Shown: positions 51,358 through 61,047 of the stretch, piece by piece
How the letters are laid out: each line of letters opens with the position of its first letter
How positions within the stretch are numbered: the stretch's first letter is position 1
NCBI GenBank assembly: GCA_030263475.1
Contig: SZPC01000007.1
Span: 62,001 to 126,000, forward strand
Source: OLB4 sp002050165
GTDB taxonomy: Bacteria > Bacteroidota > Ignavibacteria > Tepidaquicellales > Tepidaquicellaceae
DNA: 64,000 nucleotides
Reading direction: 5' to 3'
The notes under the pieces: generated by a model
What the model saw: the letters and a program-made list of their open reading frames with translations, nothing else
Database searches by the model: none
What the model was told of the DNA's origin: nothing
Position numbers and translations under genes: made by a program

Positions 51358-53125
51358 CAAAAATACTTTTTAGTTTTAAGTAATTATCATAATTTGACGC
51401 TTCTGAAACAAGTTCATTTTTATTGGATATCCTGAAAAAAACTTCCTTTGCTTTTAGTATCTCACCGGAGTTGTAATATAAAAGCATCAGATTAATTTGC
51501 GGTTCAATGTAGTTTCTGAACGTATTCATAATTTTATCAAATTCCACGATCGCAACCTGTTTCTCCCCGAGCATAAAATTAATCGTCCCAATGTTATTCC
51601 AAATAGGTGCGTAGTATGGTTGTATCTTCCGGGCACGTATAGCGATATTTAGCGCTGATTGAAGATCGCCTTTTGCAATCAGCCGTGATGTCTGATAGTG
51701 TCCGGGTGGGATTTGATTTGGATCAACCGGATAAACGGACTCAAAAATCCTATTGAAATAAATTGAACTTAAATTTGAATCTCTGGTTGTTAAAGCTTTC
51801 AGGTAATTCTGTTCCGAATAAAATCTACCGGAATTAATTATAATTGAAAAAAGTGCGAGTATAATCAAAATCAACGTGGAATATACTTTCGGTAAGACTT
51901 TCTTAACTCGAAACTGACTAATCAACCTGCCGGCAATAAATGAGAACAAAATCATAAATGCGAGATTCATATAAGCAAAACTTACCGACATGATAATGAT
52001 ACTACCGGCAAAGACGGAAATCAAAACGAAATTGAAAAAAGTAAATTTAACGTCTCTCCGGATTTTAATTACAAAAACAAATATTGCTAATGCAATCAAG
52101 GTTAATCCTGTTATTCCCGAATCATTTGCGATGTGTAGAAAAACACTGTGAGGGTTAATATCATTATTATTTCTAAGGTAATCATCATTGGACATATACA
52201 GGTTATACTTCCTGAAATTCGAATAAAATGAACCGGGTCCTGTTCCAATTACCGGATGATCAATCAATATTTCTGATACACTTTTAAAGTAATGAATTCT
52301 GCCGATGCCCGGACCATCCGACAAATCAAATGTTTTGATAATTGAATCGCCAAGATTTTCACGTTCAGAATCAGTGTACAATGCAGAGGTATAGACTATA
52401 AAAATTATTCCGATCAGGCAAAGTACAACATAAGAAAAACTGAACCTCACCTTGAGTTCAGTTCTGAAAGTAGTTATGGACACGGATAAAATTAAAAGAC
52501 ACAGGATAAAACAAACCAACATTGCACTTCTCGTCCGCAACGTAATCAGATAGGAAAGACAAATAAAGAAAGACAAAGTATAAACATATTTCCATTTATT
52601 AGCAGTTGTCAGAAGTTTAAAGAATATTAATGGTATTGCAAGAGAGAGGAATTCAGCTGCACTATTCCTCAGGTTTAATGTTGAACCTAATCTAAGCGTT
52701 TCTCTAAAATCAAATATGTCGGGTTTTACAATTTGTAACAAACCAATCACACTGAATATTAACGTGACCACGGAAGCACAATTTATTAAACTTTCTTGAA
52801 GTCGGTTTCCAGTATCTTGATTAAACGAGAAAATAAAAACCATAACCGTAATTGTTGCTATCAGGGAAATATACGGTTGGATTTGAAATGAGTAGCCGTT
52901 AATTAACCCGGATAAAATCAGGATACCGGAAAATAAAACCGGTAAATATACAGCCATTATCGGAATTTGAACTTCAAAACTTTTTTCTTTGTAGTATAGG
53001 ATTGCTATAAAAAGTATTATAACGGAGAGCAGTAAAGCATGTAAAATATTAATATCAATTATTCGATTTGTATATATGAGCGGAACTAAAAATAGGGATA
53101 GGTAAAAGTATTTAATTGAATTCAT
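51350..53125 (-). CDS. O-antigen ligase/polymerase family membrane protein with TPR tail
   Basis: A 591-residue protein with about 11-12 membrane helices in the first 430 residues and a periplasmic loop with the Wzy_C signature GPGIGRIHYFKSVSEILIDH, VIGTGPGSFYSNFRKYN and NPHSVFLHIANDSGITGL. The C-terminal 150 residues are soluble TPR-like helices (PYYAPIWNNIGTINFMLGEK). Such proteins are WaaL ligases, Wzy polymerases or protein O-oligosaccharyltransferases; the family does not decide which. Its position between two PorU-like genes and beside the glycan locus makes transfer of the locus-encoded glycan to lipid A or protein likely. Confidence 0.87.
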   Translation of the reverse strand: MNSIKYFYLSLFLVPLIYTNRIIDINILHALLLSVIILFIAILYYKEKSFEVQIPIMAVYLPVLFSGILILSGLINGYSFQIQPYISLIATITVMVFIFSFNQDTGNRLQESLINCASVVTLIFSVIGLLQIVKPDIFDFRETLRLGSTLNLRNSAAEFLSLAIPLIFFKLLTTANKWKYVYTLSFFICLSYLITLRTRSAMLVCFILCLLILSVSITTFRTELKVRFSFSYVVLCLIGIIFIVYTSALYTDSERENLGDSIIKTFDLSDGPGIGRIHYFKSVSEILIDHPVIGTGPGSFYSNFRKYNLYMSNDDYLRNNNDINPHSVFLHIANDSGITGLTLIALAIFVFVIKIRRDVKFTFFNFVLISVFAGSIIIMSVSFAYMNLAFMILFSFIAGRLISQFRVKKVLPKVYSTLILIILALFSIIINSGRFYSEQNYLKALTTRDSNLSSIYFNRIFESVYPVDPNQIPPGHYQTSRLIAKGDLQSALNIAIRARKIQPYYAPIWNNIGTINFMLGEKQVAIVEFDKIMNTFRNYIEPQINLMLLYYNSGEILKAKEVFFRISNKNELVSEASNYDNYLKLKSIFDD

Positions 53126-53198
53126 TAATTCCTGATATTAAATTGATCATTAAAAGTGACGATATAGATTAACATCAGCTACAATCACAGTAAAAAAT

Positions 53199-56100
53199 AT
53201 GAAAATTATGAAAATCGTTCTCACGGTTGTTTCGTTGTTTCTGTTTGTAAACAATGCTTACTCACAACTGATAGAATTACCGGTGGACAATCCAAACCTG
53301 CTTAAACTATATGTAATAAACAATGGAATGTATCGGCTCACGAAATCAGATTTCGTATCAGCCGGTATAAACACAGCCACAATTGACCCCAGAACTATAA
53401 GGTTAATTAATAAAGGTATCGAATTACCCGTACATTTCGAAGGTGAAAGCGATGGTACATTTGACGATACTGATTTTATGGATTTTTTCGGAGAGCGAAA
53501 TTATGGTGGTGTACTAACATATTACAATGGATTATTTGATGTAAAATACACGAAGGATCAATATCTGAATTATTACACCGATACGAATATTTACTGGGTA
53601 ACATGGGGAGGAGTTCACGGACTAAGATACAAAACTTCACCGCTTGGCTCATCTTCAGAGTACGAATTTTCCTATCACTACGACAACGTACATTTTGAAT
53701 TTGACAATTTATATTCGCTTGGGGAAAACTTATCAAACACTGATTACCGCTATTTTATTAATGATCTGTTACAGGGCGAAGGGTGGTTTTGGAAAAAGTT
53801 TCTGTTCAATAATACTCTGACACATTCATACACATTCCCCGATATTATTCAGGATACCGCGGTTCCCGTGTACATGAACATTTGGGCATATCCGGGCAAT
53901 CAGACCCATTCAATAACAAATGAGCACGCATTCGCATTTTTAGTTAATGGCACTCCGGTTGATACGGTATATTCGAACAACCTCGATATTATGGATGATA
54001 CTATTAGTTTTAATTCTTCACTCTTATTAAGCGGCGGTAATGATTTTTTCTTCCGGTACAGACCATCGGTGAATTTTACTTCCGGATTTATGTATTTTGA
54101 TTACTTTGAAATAAGGTATCCGCGAAATTTCAGGTTTAATTCAAATGGTCTTTCATTTGTAACGCAGTCACAACCTAACGATACTGCTTCAAAAATCTTT
54201 CGTATTTCCGGATACAACGGTACTAACGAGATAAATATATATGATGTAAAAAATGGTTACAGGATTAACAACATTTCGCAAAGCGGTGATACGTTAATCT
54301 TTGTAGGAAAAGGAAATGGTAAATTTGAGGTTATAAACAAAGAGATATCGCAAAAGCCGATGCGAATGAAACAACGGACACTGCCGGATCTCCAAACCTC
54401 GTCAAACGGTGCAGATTATCTTTTGATATACAATAAAAAAATGACGTTACCGGCAGAACAACTGAGATTACATCGTGAGACATTCGACGGATACCGTTCG
54501 GTTAAAACTGAAGTTGAAGATATCTATGATGTTTTTAATTACGGTTTGGAAGACCCTGCAGCATTGAGAAGTTTCATTCAGACTGTGTATGATAACTGGG
54601 CACCGCCGAAAGTTCAATTTGTCTGTCTCTTCGGAAGGGGATCGTTAGATCCGAAACGAAATTTACCCACAAGTAATTATTACGAAAACCTTGTCCCTGT
54701 TTACGGTAATCCAACTACAGACGGATATTTTGTAAATTTCACTGAAGGTACACTTTCTTATGTTCAGAAAATTTCAGTTGGTCGCATTCCCGTTTATACT
54801 CCTGAGGAAGCTCAGATTTTAGTTGATAAAATAATAGAACACGACACGAGGGAGATTGAAGAATGGGACAAACAGTTTGGATTTGTTACCGGCGGTTTTT
54901 CGAGGGCGGAACAAGACCAGTTTGCAAGTCAATCTAACAATTTTATTAACAGCTGGATTGTATCAAATCCGTTGAAAGGCGAAGCTTTCAGAATTTATCG
55001 TATTGATTCAGCGGGTTACCAGACGTTTAATTACAGTGATTCAATTTTAAATACTTTTAAGCAAGGAGCTGCGATAGTTAATTATGTAGGTCACGCGGCA
55101 ACAAATTTCTGGGATAACGGAATTGAAGAGCCTTCAATCCTTACCAATTACTACACTAAAAATGTTGTCTTCAGTTTTACATGTTTCACCGGAAAAAATT
55201 CTGAGCCTGAACTGCGGAGTTTTTGTGAAAAATTTCTTTTGCTACCGGATCGGGGAGCTGTCGGTTTCGTTGGTTCGACCGGGTGGAGTTTTGTAATATC
55301 CGGAAATAACTTCAACAATTATATGTTCAGAGCAATTTCCGAAAATAATCTAAGGGCATTAGGTGATATTGTTAGAAAAGCCGGCGATTATATGAAAGGT
55401 GATACTTCAAGTTTCTCGGTTAGGAACATGATTAATTGTTATAATTTAATCGGTGATCCGGGGATGAAACTTAAATCTCCTGCTCATCCTGAATTCGTAA
55501 TAAATGAAAACTCATGGGAACTCTCCAATCCATACCCCGTGCTTAAAGATACTTTTCAGGTAACAATTAATCCGGTTAACCTCGGCGTTTTTGCTGATTC
55601 ATGTAAATTGAAATTTACCCTCAGAAAAAACGGAGTTCCGGTTAAAACCAGAGATTCGGTTATATATGCTTTCGGGTTCAGAGCATCTGTTTCAACCCCG
55701 TTTGTAATTGATACCATGGCTCATTATACAATGCAAATACAGGTTGATCCTGATAATTGGAATACTTCAGAAGACCCGGACAATAATTCGGTTGAATTTC
55801 CAATTCAGTTGATGAACTATTCATACATTCCGCTTAAACCCCTCGATAACGAAATTGTAAGACAGGATAGTATTGAGTTTGTTGGGATAAATCCCATACT
55901 TGATACAAACTCAAAAAGCTCGAGAGTTATTTTACAACTCGATACGACTCAATTATTTTCATCCCCGCTGAAACAAACTTATTTCCACGATGGAATTACG
56001 ATGGTTTCAACAAAATTTAATGTGAAACTTCCGATTCCCGATAGTAACATTGTTTATTACTGGAGATTGAATTCAATAATTGATGGTGATAGTTCAGGCT

Positions 56101-58100
56101 GGTCGGAAATCAGGCGGATACGTTACAATCCAAATCTTATCCCAAAACTTGATTATAAAAAGATTTCGGAAAGTTTAACCAAAGATAGGAAATTATCATT
56201 TGCACATAGATCACAGGATAGTATAGTTCACATCAAACGTTCTGAGTCAGGAAATTTTTATCAATCTGAATTATATGGATTGAGTTATAATGATTCACTC
56301 AACGGTCTTATATTGTCAGAGTTTCAGGGTAATATATTTGCCAGGAGTTTTGGTGGAAATTATTGGGATGCAAGTTACTTTATAGTTAACGATAAAGAGT
56401 TTTACCTTATAGATCCAAGATTTTGGGGATATAACTTTGCAAAAGTAAGAAAGGCTGACGGAAAAATAATCGAAGTCAAAAATTTTTCAATAACAGGAGA
56501 AGCATCAAATGACTCGATTGTCAATTATCTGAATACATTTGGACCGTCACATATTCTTATAACTGTAAAAAGTTACCCCATTACTCTGGATATTATTGGT
56601 GAAACCGCAAAGGTAAAGCTCCGACAAATGGGAAGTACGATGGTAGATAATATTATAAACAGATTCGATAAATGGTGTATGATAAGTATTCCGAACGATA
56701 CCGGCGGATATACGGTTTCAGAGCAATACAGCAGTCAAACTACTCAAGGATGGGTTCCTGCTGAGACAACATCCACTCTTACTCAAAAGTCAATCAACGG
56801 GTATGTTAACGGAGATTACGGACCGGCTGAAAGGTGGGGATATTTGTCGTGGGAAAAATCCACCTCAAATCAGGAGAAAGTATTATTTGATGTGATTGGT
56901 ATTGAAAAATCCGGCGAACGGGATACCTTGTTCACTGATCTTGTTAACAACACAGGTGTTGATCTTTCTGGAATAGACGCAAGAGACTACCCACATATTA
57001 GTCTAATTGGAAAGGTTTTGGGTGATACAAGTATATTGAATACTTTACCGGTGCTGAAGTCAATAAACCTGACTTTTCAACCTGCACCGGAATTCATAAT
57101 TAATACTTATAAATGGGTAGGAGGTGACACAATATTTCAATACGGCGATTACACCACGAAGGTAAATATTGCGTTTGAAAATCTTGGCTACTCGAATATG
57201 TCCGGCGCAGAATTCAGATGGAGTACTACTATCAGAGACGAGCATATTAATCTTAACGCCGATACTGTGAATTTTGTTATCGGGAGAGATTCAATTTATA
57301 AGGCGAACATAAAATTTAAATTGTACTTTGAGGAAATCGGACCAATTATTCCGGATTACCTGCCTATTACTCTTACGGTAGTGCCGTTGAATAACCAGAA
57401 TGAATTTTATACCTATAATAACATATTGTACAGGAATGTAAAAATCAAAAATGAAGAACCGCCGGAAGTGCTGACAGTAAAAATTGACGGTCGTGAGTTG
57501 CATAACGGCGATAAGGTTAATATGGGTTCAGAGGTCTATTCGCTCCTGAAAGATATTAAACAAATTCCAGATACCTCATTGATACGGGTTTTTCTAAATG
57601 GAAATTATCAACCGTATTATAACGGCAGTACTTTAAGCAGCAGTGTTAGCAGTCTCGACCTCACTAATTCCGCTAATGAATTTTCATTTGAAATGAAACC
57701 TGATTTTGAACCCGGTGAGAATACTCTGACTTTCCATTACAGAAATAGCCTGCATAGTCAGTACGATACACTTGCGTTTACGGTAATAGCCGATAATGAA
57801 TTCAGGGTTGAGAATTTATTTAATTACCCGAATCCAATGCGAACGGAGACAAAATTTATGTTCGATTTGAACGGTGCAAGTGAGGTTTCATCTGCTGTAA
57901 TAAAGATTTACACCGTGACGGGGCGACAGATTAAAACAATAGAAATTTTTAATCCCGTAAACGGTTTGAACGAAACCGAATGGGATGGGCGGGACGATGA
58001 TGGTGATTTAATTGCAAATGGAACTTATTTGTACAGGCTTTTAATATATGGTGAGAAAAATGTCGAACTCCCAATTCAAAAACTTGTTGTGCTGAAGTAA
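53199..58100 (+). CDS. PorU-like C25 (gingipain-type) cysteine peptidase, second paralogue
   Basis: A 1633-residue paralogue of the protein at 45.7 kb with the same layout: signal peptide (MKIMKIVLTVVSLFLFVNNA), N-terminal domain (KLYVINNGMYRLTKSDFVSA), and C25 domain with His632 in NYVGHAATNFWDNG and Cys662 in FSFTCFTGKNSEP. Shared blocks include LRLHRETFDGYRSVK, GRGSLDPKRNLPTSNYY and SSGWSEIRRIRYNP, followed by beta-sandwich domains. It ends in a T9SS sorting/FlgD-like domain (NYPNPMRTETKFMFDLNG; NGTYLYRLLIYGE). Both catalytic residues are kept, so both copies should be active. It is monocistronic, with a terminator behind it. Confidence 0.85.
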   Translation: MKIMKIVLTVVSLFLFVNNAYSQLIELPVDNPNLLKLYVINNGMYRLTKSDFVSAGINTATIDPRTIRLINKGIELPVHFEGESDGTFDDTDFMDFFGERNYGGVLTYYNGLFDVKYTKDQYLNYYTDTNIYWVTWGGVHGLRYKTSPLGSSSEYEFSYHYDNVHFEFDNLYSLGENLSNTDYRYFINDLLQGEGWFWKKFLFNNTLTHSYTFPDIIQDTAVPVYMNIWAYPGNQTHSITNEHAFAFLVNGTPVDTVYSNNLDIMDDTISFNSSLLLSGGNDFFFRYRPSVNFTSGFMYFDYFEIRYPRNFRFNSNGLSFVTQSQPNDTASKIFRISGYNGTNEINIYDVKNGYRINNISQSGDTLIFVGKGNGKFEVINKEISQKPMRMKQRTLPDLQTSSNGADYLLIYNKKMTLPAEQLRLHRETFDGYRSVKTEVEDIYDVFNYGLEDPAALRSFIQTVYDNWAPPKVQFVCLFGRGSLDPKRNLPTSNYYENLVPVYGNPTTDGYFVNFTEGTLSYVQKISVGRIPVYTPEEAQILVDKIIEHDTREIEEWDKQFGFVTGGFSRAEQDQFASQSNNFINSWIVSNPLKGEAFRIYRIDSAGYQTFNYSDSILNTFKQGAAIVNYVGHAATNFWDNGIEEPSILTNYYTKNVVFSFTCFTGKNSEPELRSFCEKFLLLPDRGAVGFVGSTGWSFVISGNNFNNYMFRAISENNLRALGDIVRKAGDYMKGDTSSFSVRNMINCYNLIGDPGMKLKSPAHPEFVINENSWELSNPYPVLKDTFQVTINPVNLGVFADSCKLKFTLRKNGVPVKTRDSVIYAFGFRASVSTPFVIDTMAHYTMQIQVDPDNWNTSEDPDNNSVEFPIQLMNYSYIPLKPLDNEIVRQDSIEFVGINPILDTNSKSSRVILQLDTTQLFSSPLKQTYFHDGITMVSTKFNVKLPIPDSNIVYYWRLNSIIDGDSSGWSEIRRIRYNPNLIPKLDYKKISESLTKDRKLSFAHRSQDSIVHIKRSESGNFYQSELYGLSYNDSLNGLILSEFQGNIFARSFGGNYWDASYFIVNDKEFYLIDPRFWGYNFAKVRKADGKIIEVKNFSITGEASNDSIVNYLNTFGPSHILITVKSYPITLDIIGETAKVKLRQMGSTMVDNIINRFDKWCMISIPNDTGGYTVSEQYSSQTTQGWVPAETTSTLTQKSINGYVNGDYGPAERWGYLSWEKSTSNQEKVLFDVIGIEKSGERDTLFTDLVNNTGVDLSGIDARDYPHISLIGKVLGDTSILNTLPVLKSINLTFQPAPEFIINTYKWVGGDTIFQYGDYTTKVNIAFENLGYSNMSGAEFRWSTTIRDEHINLNADTVNFVIGRDSIYKANIKFKLYFEEIGPIIPDYLPITLTVVPLNNQNEFYTYNNILYRNVKIKNEEPPEVLTVKIDGRELHNGDKVNMGSEVYSLLKDIKQIPDTSLIRVFLNGNYQPYYNGSTLSSSVSSLDLTNSANEFSFEMKPDFEPGENTLTFHYRNSLHSQYDTLAFTVIADNEFRVENLFNYPNPMRTETKFMFDLNGASEVSSAVIKIYTVTGRQIKTIEIFNPVNGLNETEWDGRDDDGDLIANGTYLYRLLIYGEKNVELPIQKLVVLK

Positions 58101-58125
58101 GAGTTCAACGAATCCGATGAATTAT

Positions 58126-58156
58126 AGCCGGGTTTGGTTATCCGGCTTTTGTTTTT
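58126..58156 (+). terminator. Intrinsic terminator after the second PorU-like gene
   Basis: Six-base G/C-rich arms 58126-58131 and 58142-58147 with a ten-base loop and a T-rich tail. Confidence 0.75.
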
Positions 58157-58233
58157 TAAAAACATAAATTGAAATTCATTTTTTAACCACCTCAATATAT
58201 TTATATTGAATCCCTAATAAATCAGAAATTTTT

Positions 58234-59271
58234 ATGGCAACCAAAAAAGATTATCTAAGAGAGGAAATAAGACATATAGATATAAAAAGTCTTGATGTCA
58301 GTCACCTGATAGATGCGTACCGGGATATGGCGTTCTCAGCCCGCGACCTTGCCCGCGCTGCTGATTATTACAACATGATGCTCGAAGATAAAAATTGCTC
58401 CGTTATGTTATGCCTTGCAGGATCATTGTTCTCAGCAGGCTTGAAAGATGTTGTGGTTGATATGATCAGAAATAATATGGTAGATGTAATAATTTCAACC
58501 GGCGCAATTATGGTTGATCAGGATTTTTTTGAGGGGCTTGGATTTAAACATTATAAAGGAACGAAATTTGTTGATGACAATGAACTTCGCGAACTGATGA
58601 TTGACAGAATTTACGATACGTTCATTGACGAGGAGAATCTCAGAGATTGCGACATGACAATTGCAAATATTTGTGAATCACTTGAAAAGCGACCGTACTC
58701 ATCTCGGGAGTTCATCTGGCACATGGGCAAATATCTGTCAGAGTTTGGAAAAAATCCGAACTCTGTAGTTCTCGCAGCTTATGAGAATAATGTCCCAATA
58801 TTCGTACCCGCATTTTCAGACTGTTCTGCTGGTTTCGGATTTGTACATCACCAATACCATAATCCGGATAAACATGTTTCTCTTGATTCCGCAAGGGATT
58901 TCCTTGAGTTAACCCAAATAAAACTTCACACCAACGAATCCGGTTTGTATATGGTTGGTGGCGGTGTTCCAAAAAACTTTACACAGGATGTTGTAGTAGC
59001 GGCAGATATCTTGGAGAAAGAAGTACCAATGCATAAGTACGCAATTCAGATTACTGTGGCGGACGAAAGGGACGGGGCGTTATCTGGATCAACATTGAAG
59101 GAAGCAAGCTCTTGGGGTAAAGTGGATATGACTTATGAACAAATGGTTTACTGTGAAGCAACAATCGCGATGCCGATAATTTCAGCTTTTGCATATCAGA
59201 CCGGACACTGGAAAAACCGCGAAAAACGGGAATTCCATAAATTGTTTCAAAAGGAGAAAGTTGAACTCTGA
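58234..59271 (+). CDS. Deoxyhypusine synthase family protein
   Basis: The 345-residue protein matches the deoxyhypusine synthase family. It has YNMMLEDKNCSVMLCLAGSL, DVIISTGAIMVDQDFFE, YENNVPIFVPAFSDCSAGFG and LYMVGGGVPKNFTQD. The catalytic lysine equivalent is Lys296 in LKEASSWGKVDM, and SGSTLKEA and the NAD-binding residues are intact. In eukaryotes and archaea the enzyme transfers the aminobutyl group of spermidine to eIF5A; bacteria lack that substrate. Bacterial members may make homospermidine-like polyamines or modify another target. It stands alone after a terminator. Confidence 0.9.
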   Translation: MATKKDYLREEIRHIDIKSLDVSHLIDAYRDMAFSARDLARAADYYNMMLEDKNCSVMLCLAGSLFSAGLKDVVVDMIRNNMVDVIISTGAIMVDQDFFEGLGFKHYKGTKFVDDNELRELMIDRIYDTFIDEENLRDCDMTIANICESLEKRPYSSREFIWHMGKYLSEFGKNPNSVVLAAYENNVPIFVPAFSDCSAGFGFVHHQYHNPDKHVSLDSARDFLELTQIKLHTNESGLYMVGGGVPKNFTQDVVVAADILEKEVPMHKYAIQITVADERDGALSGSTLKEASSWGKVDMTYEQMVYCEATIAMPIISAFAYQTGHWKNREKREFHKLFQKEKVEL

Positions 59272-59375
59272 AACTTTTTAGCAATGTAAACTTATAATCA
59301 ATATTGTGCAAAAAATTACGCAACCTTTTTTAATTTCTTCAAAATTATTTATATTATTCAAAACAAAATAAACTT

Positions 59376-59903
59376 ATGACAGACTTATTTGGTAAACTTG
59401 ATCAGATTAAATCAAAGGAAAGTTTCTTTGAAAAAATCAAACGTTGGATTCCGGGTTACGATGGATATGTTAACAGAGACAACGCCCGGGAAATTGATAC
59501 ATTGCTCAGAAACAAATTAGCCTCCATGCTTGAACAAAATAAGACGAAAATCAAAAATGTTAATTTAAACCTTTCAAGGAACGGAAAACTTTTCGAATCG
59601 CAGGATTTAGATAAACTGGACAAGAAGAACGAAAATTGTATAGCGAGGTTTAAATCGGCTTCGCGCGGTTACAGTGGTGCTTTTGATATTGTGAAAATAA
59701 AAGAAGAACAGCTGAACCTTTTGTATAATTTTGATAACACCTTACTGACAGAGGTTGAGACGATCAACTCATTTTTTGATAAACTGGAAACTGATAGCAA
59801 TTCAGGGGTTGATATAACCGCATCCGTTAAAATCGTTTCCGATGCTTTGGATAACCTTATCCAGAAATTTGATGAACGTGAAAACCTTCTGAAAACTGTG
59901 TAA
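59376..59903 (+). CDS. Helical hypothetical protein upstream of the SPFH gene
   Basis: I do not recognise this 175-residue protein. It is hydrophilic, without signal peptide or membrane helix, and almost wholly helical in appearance. An opening amphipathic stretch (KESFFEKIKRWIPGYDGYV) with bulky aromatic residues could contact membrane, and coiled-coil-like segments follow (REIDTLLRNKLASMLEQNKT; EEQLNLLYNFDNTLLTEVET). It lies 74 bases ahead of the SPFH gene on the same strand. A role as the coiled-coil partner in a PspA-like membrane-protection module is possible but unproven; it is shorter than PspA and lacks its motifs. Confidence 0.7.
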   Translation: MTDLFGKLDQIKSKESFFEKIKRWIPGYDGYVNRDNAREIDTLLRNKLASMLEQNKTKIKNVNLNLSRNGKLFESQDLDKLDKKNENCIARFKSASRGYSGAFDIVKIKEEQLNLLYNFDNTLLTEVETINSFFDKLETDSNSGVDITASVKIVSDALDNLIQKFDERENLLKTV

Positions 59904-59977
59904 TCTTTTGTCGCTAAGTAATATCCGGTATAAAAAATTAATTCACCTGAAATTTTTTAAACATTTAAATAAATACA

Positions 59978-60994
59978 ATGGCACTAATAGATGTAATAAA
60001 ATTTTTTGATGAATCAGGGAAAGCGCTGGTTCATCGTGAACCGCAAAACGGCTCAGATTCATACAGGCTCGGAACTCAACTGATTGTACAAGATGCACAG
60101 AGCGCAGTTTTTTATCGTGACGGGAAAGCACTTGACGTTTTCGGCCCGGGGAGGCACACCCTAACGACAGAGAATATACCGTTTCTCACGAAGTTAATCA
60201 GTTTACCTTTCGGTGGCACTTCGCCTTTTCAGGCGCAGGTTTACTTTGTCGGGATGCAAAAATATATTGATCTCAAATGGGGCACAAAATCGCCGATAAA
60301 TTTCCGTGATTCTGAATTGACGTTTGTTCAACTCCGCGCTTCAGGGAAGTTTTCAATGCGGGTAAAAGATCCAAAGCAATTCATTCAGGAAATTGTTGGT
60401 ACACAGGGTCTTTTCACGACAAATGAAATTGAAGATTACCTTCGTGACGCAATTGTATCGAGGCTAAATACCGTTCTTGGACAAAACCTGAAAACCATTT
60501 TTGATTTAGGGCAGTTCTACCCGCAAATTGAACAAGGCGTAAAAGCTGAAGTTACAGATTTTTTCAATTCAATGGGAATCGAACTCACCGATTTCATAGT
60601 TGTTGGAATCGTGCCACCCGAAGAAGTTCAGGAAAAAATCAACGAGAGAAGCTCGATGGGCGCAATTGGTAATCTTGACGCGTACATGAAATTTAAAACA
60701 GCCGGGGCCATTGAGAAAGCAGCAGAGAATGAAGCAGGCGGACTTGCGGGTGCAGGTGCTGGTCTTGGAGCCGGTATGATGATGGCTAATATGATGGGAC
60801 AACAATTTCAACAACAGCAGCAACAACCACAACAACAAGGTCAACCACAGACAGGCGGTCAGGCTCCGGAACAGAAACTCTCCATGGATGAAGTTATGAG
60901 CGCGATTGAGAAACTTGGAAAAATGAAGGAAAGCGGTTTGATAACTCAGGAAGAATTTGATGCAAAGAAAAAAGAGTTATTAGCAAAAATCTGA
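59978..60994 (+). CDS. SPFH-domain protein with C-terminal SHOCT domain (YdjI-like)
   Basis: The 338-residue protein has an N-terminal virion-core/YdjI-type SPFH domain at about 20-240 (QLIVQDAQSAVFYRDGKALD, VFGPGRHTLTTENIPFL, KFSMRVKDPKQFIQEIV, IGNLDAYMKFKTAGAIEKAA). A Gly/Ala-rich and Gln-rich linker follows (about 247-295), then a SHOCT domain (IEKLGKMKESGLITQEEFDA). It has no long membrane helix. Bacillus YdjI has this SPFH type and works with zinc-ribbon YdjG in a PspA-linked envelope-stress operon. The three zinc-ribbon genes downstream support that comparison. Confidence 0.9.
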   Translation: MALIDVIKFFDESGKALVHREPQNGSDSYRLGTQLIVQDAQSAVFYRDGKALDVFGPGRHTLTTENIPFLTKLISLPFGGTSPFQAQVYFVGMQKYIDLKWGTKSPINFRDSELTFVQLRASGKFSMRVKDPKQFIQEIVGTQGLFTTNEIEDYLRDAIVSRLNTVLGQNLKTIFDLGQFYPQIEQGVKAEVTDFFNSMGIELTDFIVVGIVPPEEVQEKINERSSMGAIGNLDAYMKFKTAGAIEKAAENEAGGLAGAGAGLGAGMMMANMMGQQFQQQQQQPQQQGQPQTGGQAPEQKLSMDEVMSAIEKLGKMKESGLITQEEFDAKKKELLAKI

Positions 60995-61023
60995 TTAAGT
61001 CAGAAATTTTGAATTCAAAAAAA

Positions 61024-61047
61024 CGGGATTTTAAAAAGTCCCGCTTT
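61024..61047 (+). terminator. Possible weak terminator after the SPFH gene
   Basis: CGGGA (61024-61028) pairs with TCCCG (61039-61043), with further A/T pairing inside, and a short T-run follows. The opposite strand has the better T-run. The 234-base gap to the next gene shows nothing else. Confidence 0.35.

Noticed and set aside
59376..59903. The helical protein called as PspA
   Set aside because: It is about 50 residues too short and lacks the PspA opening and heptad pattern; only the neighbourhood resembles PspA operons.
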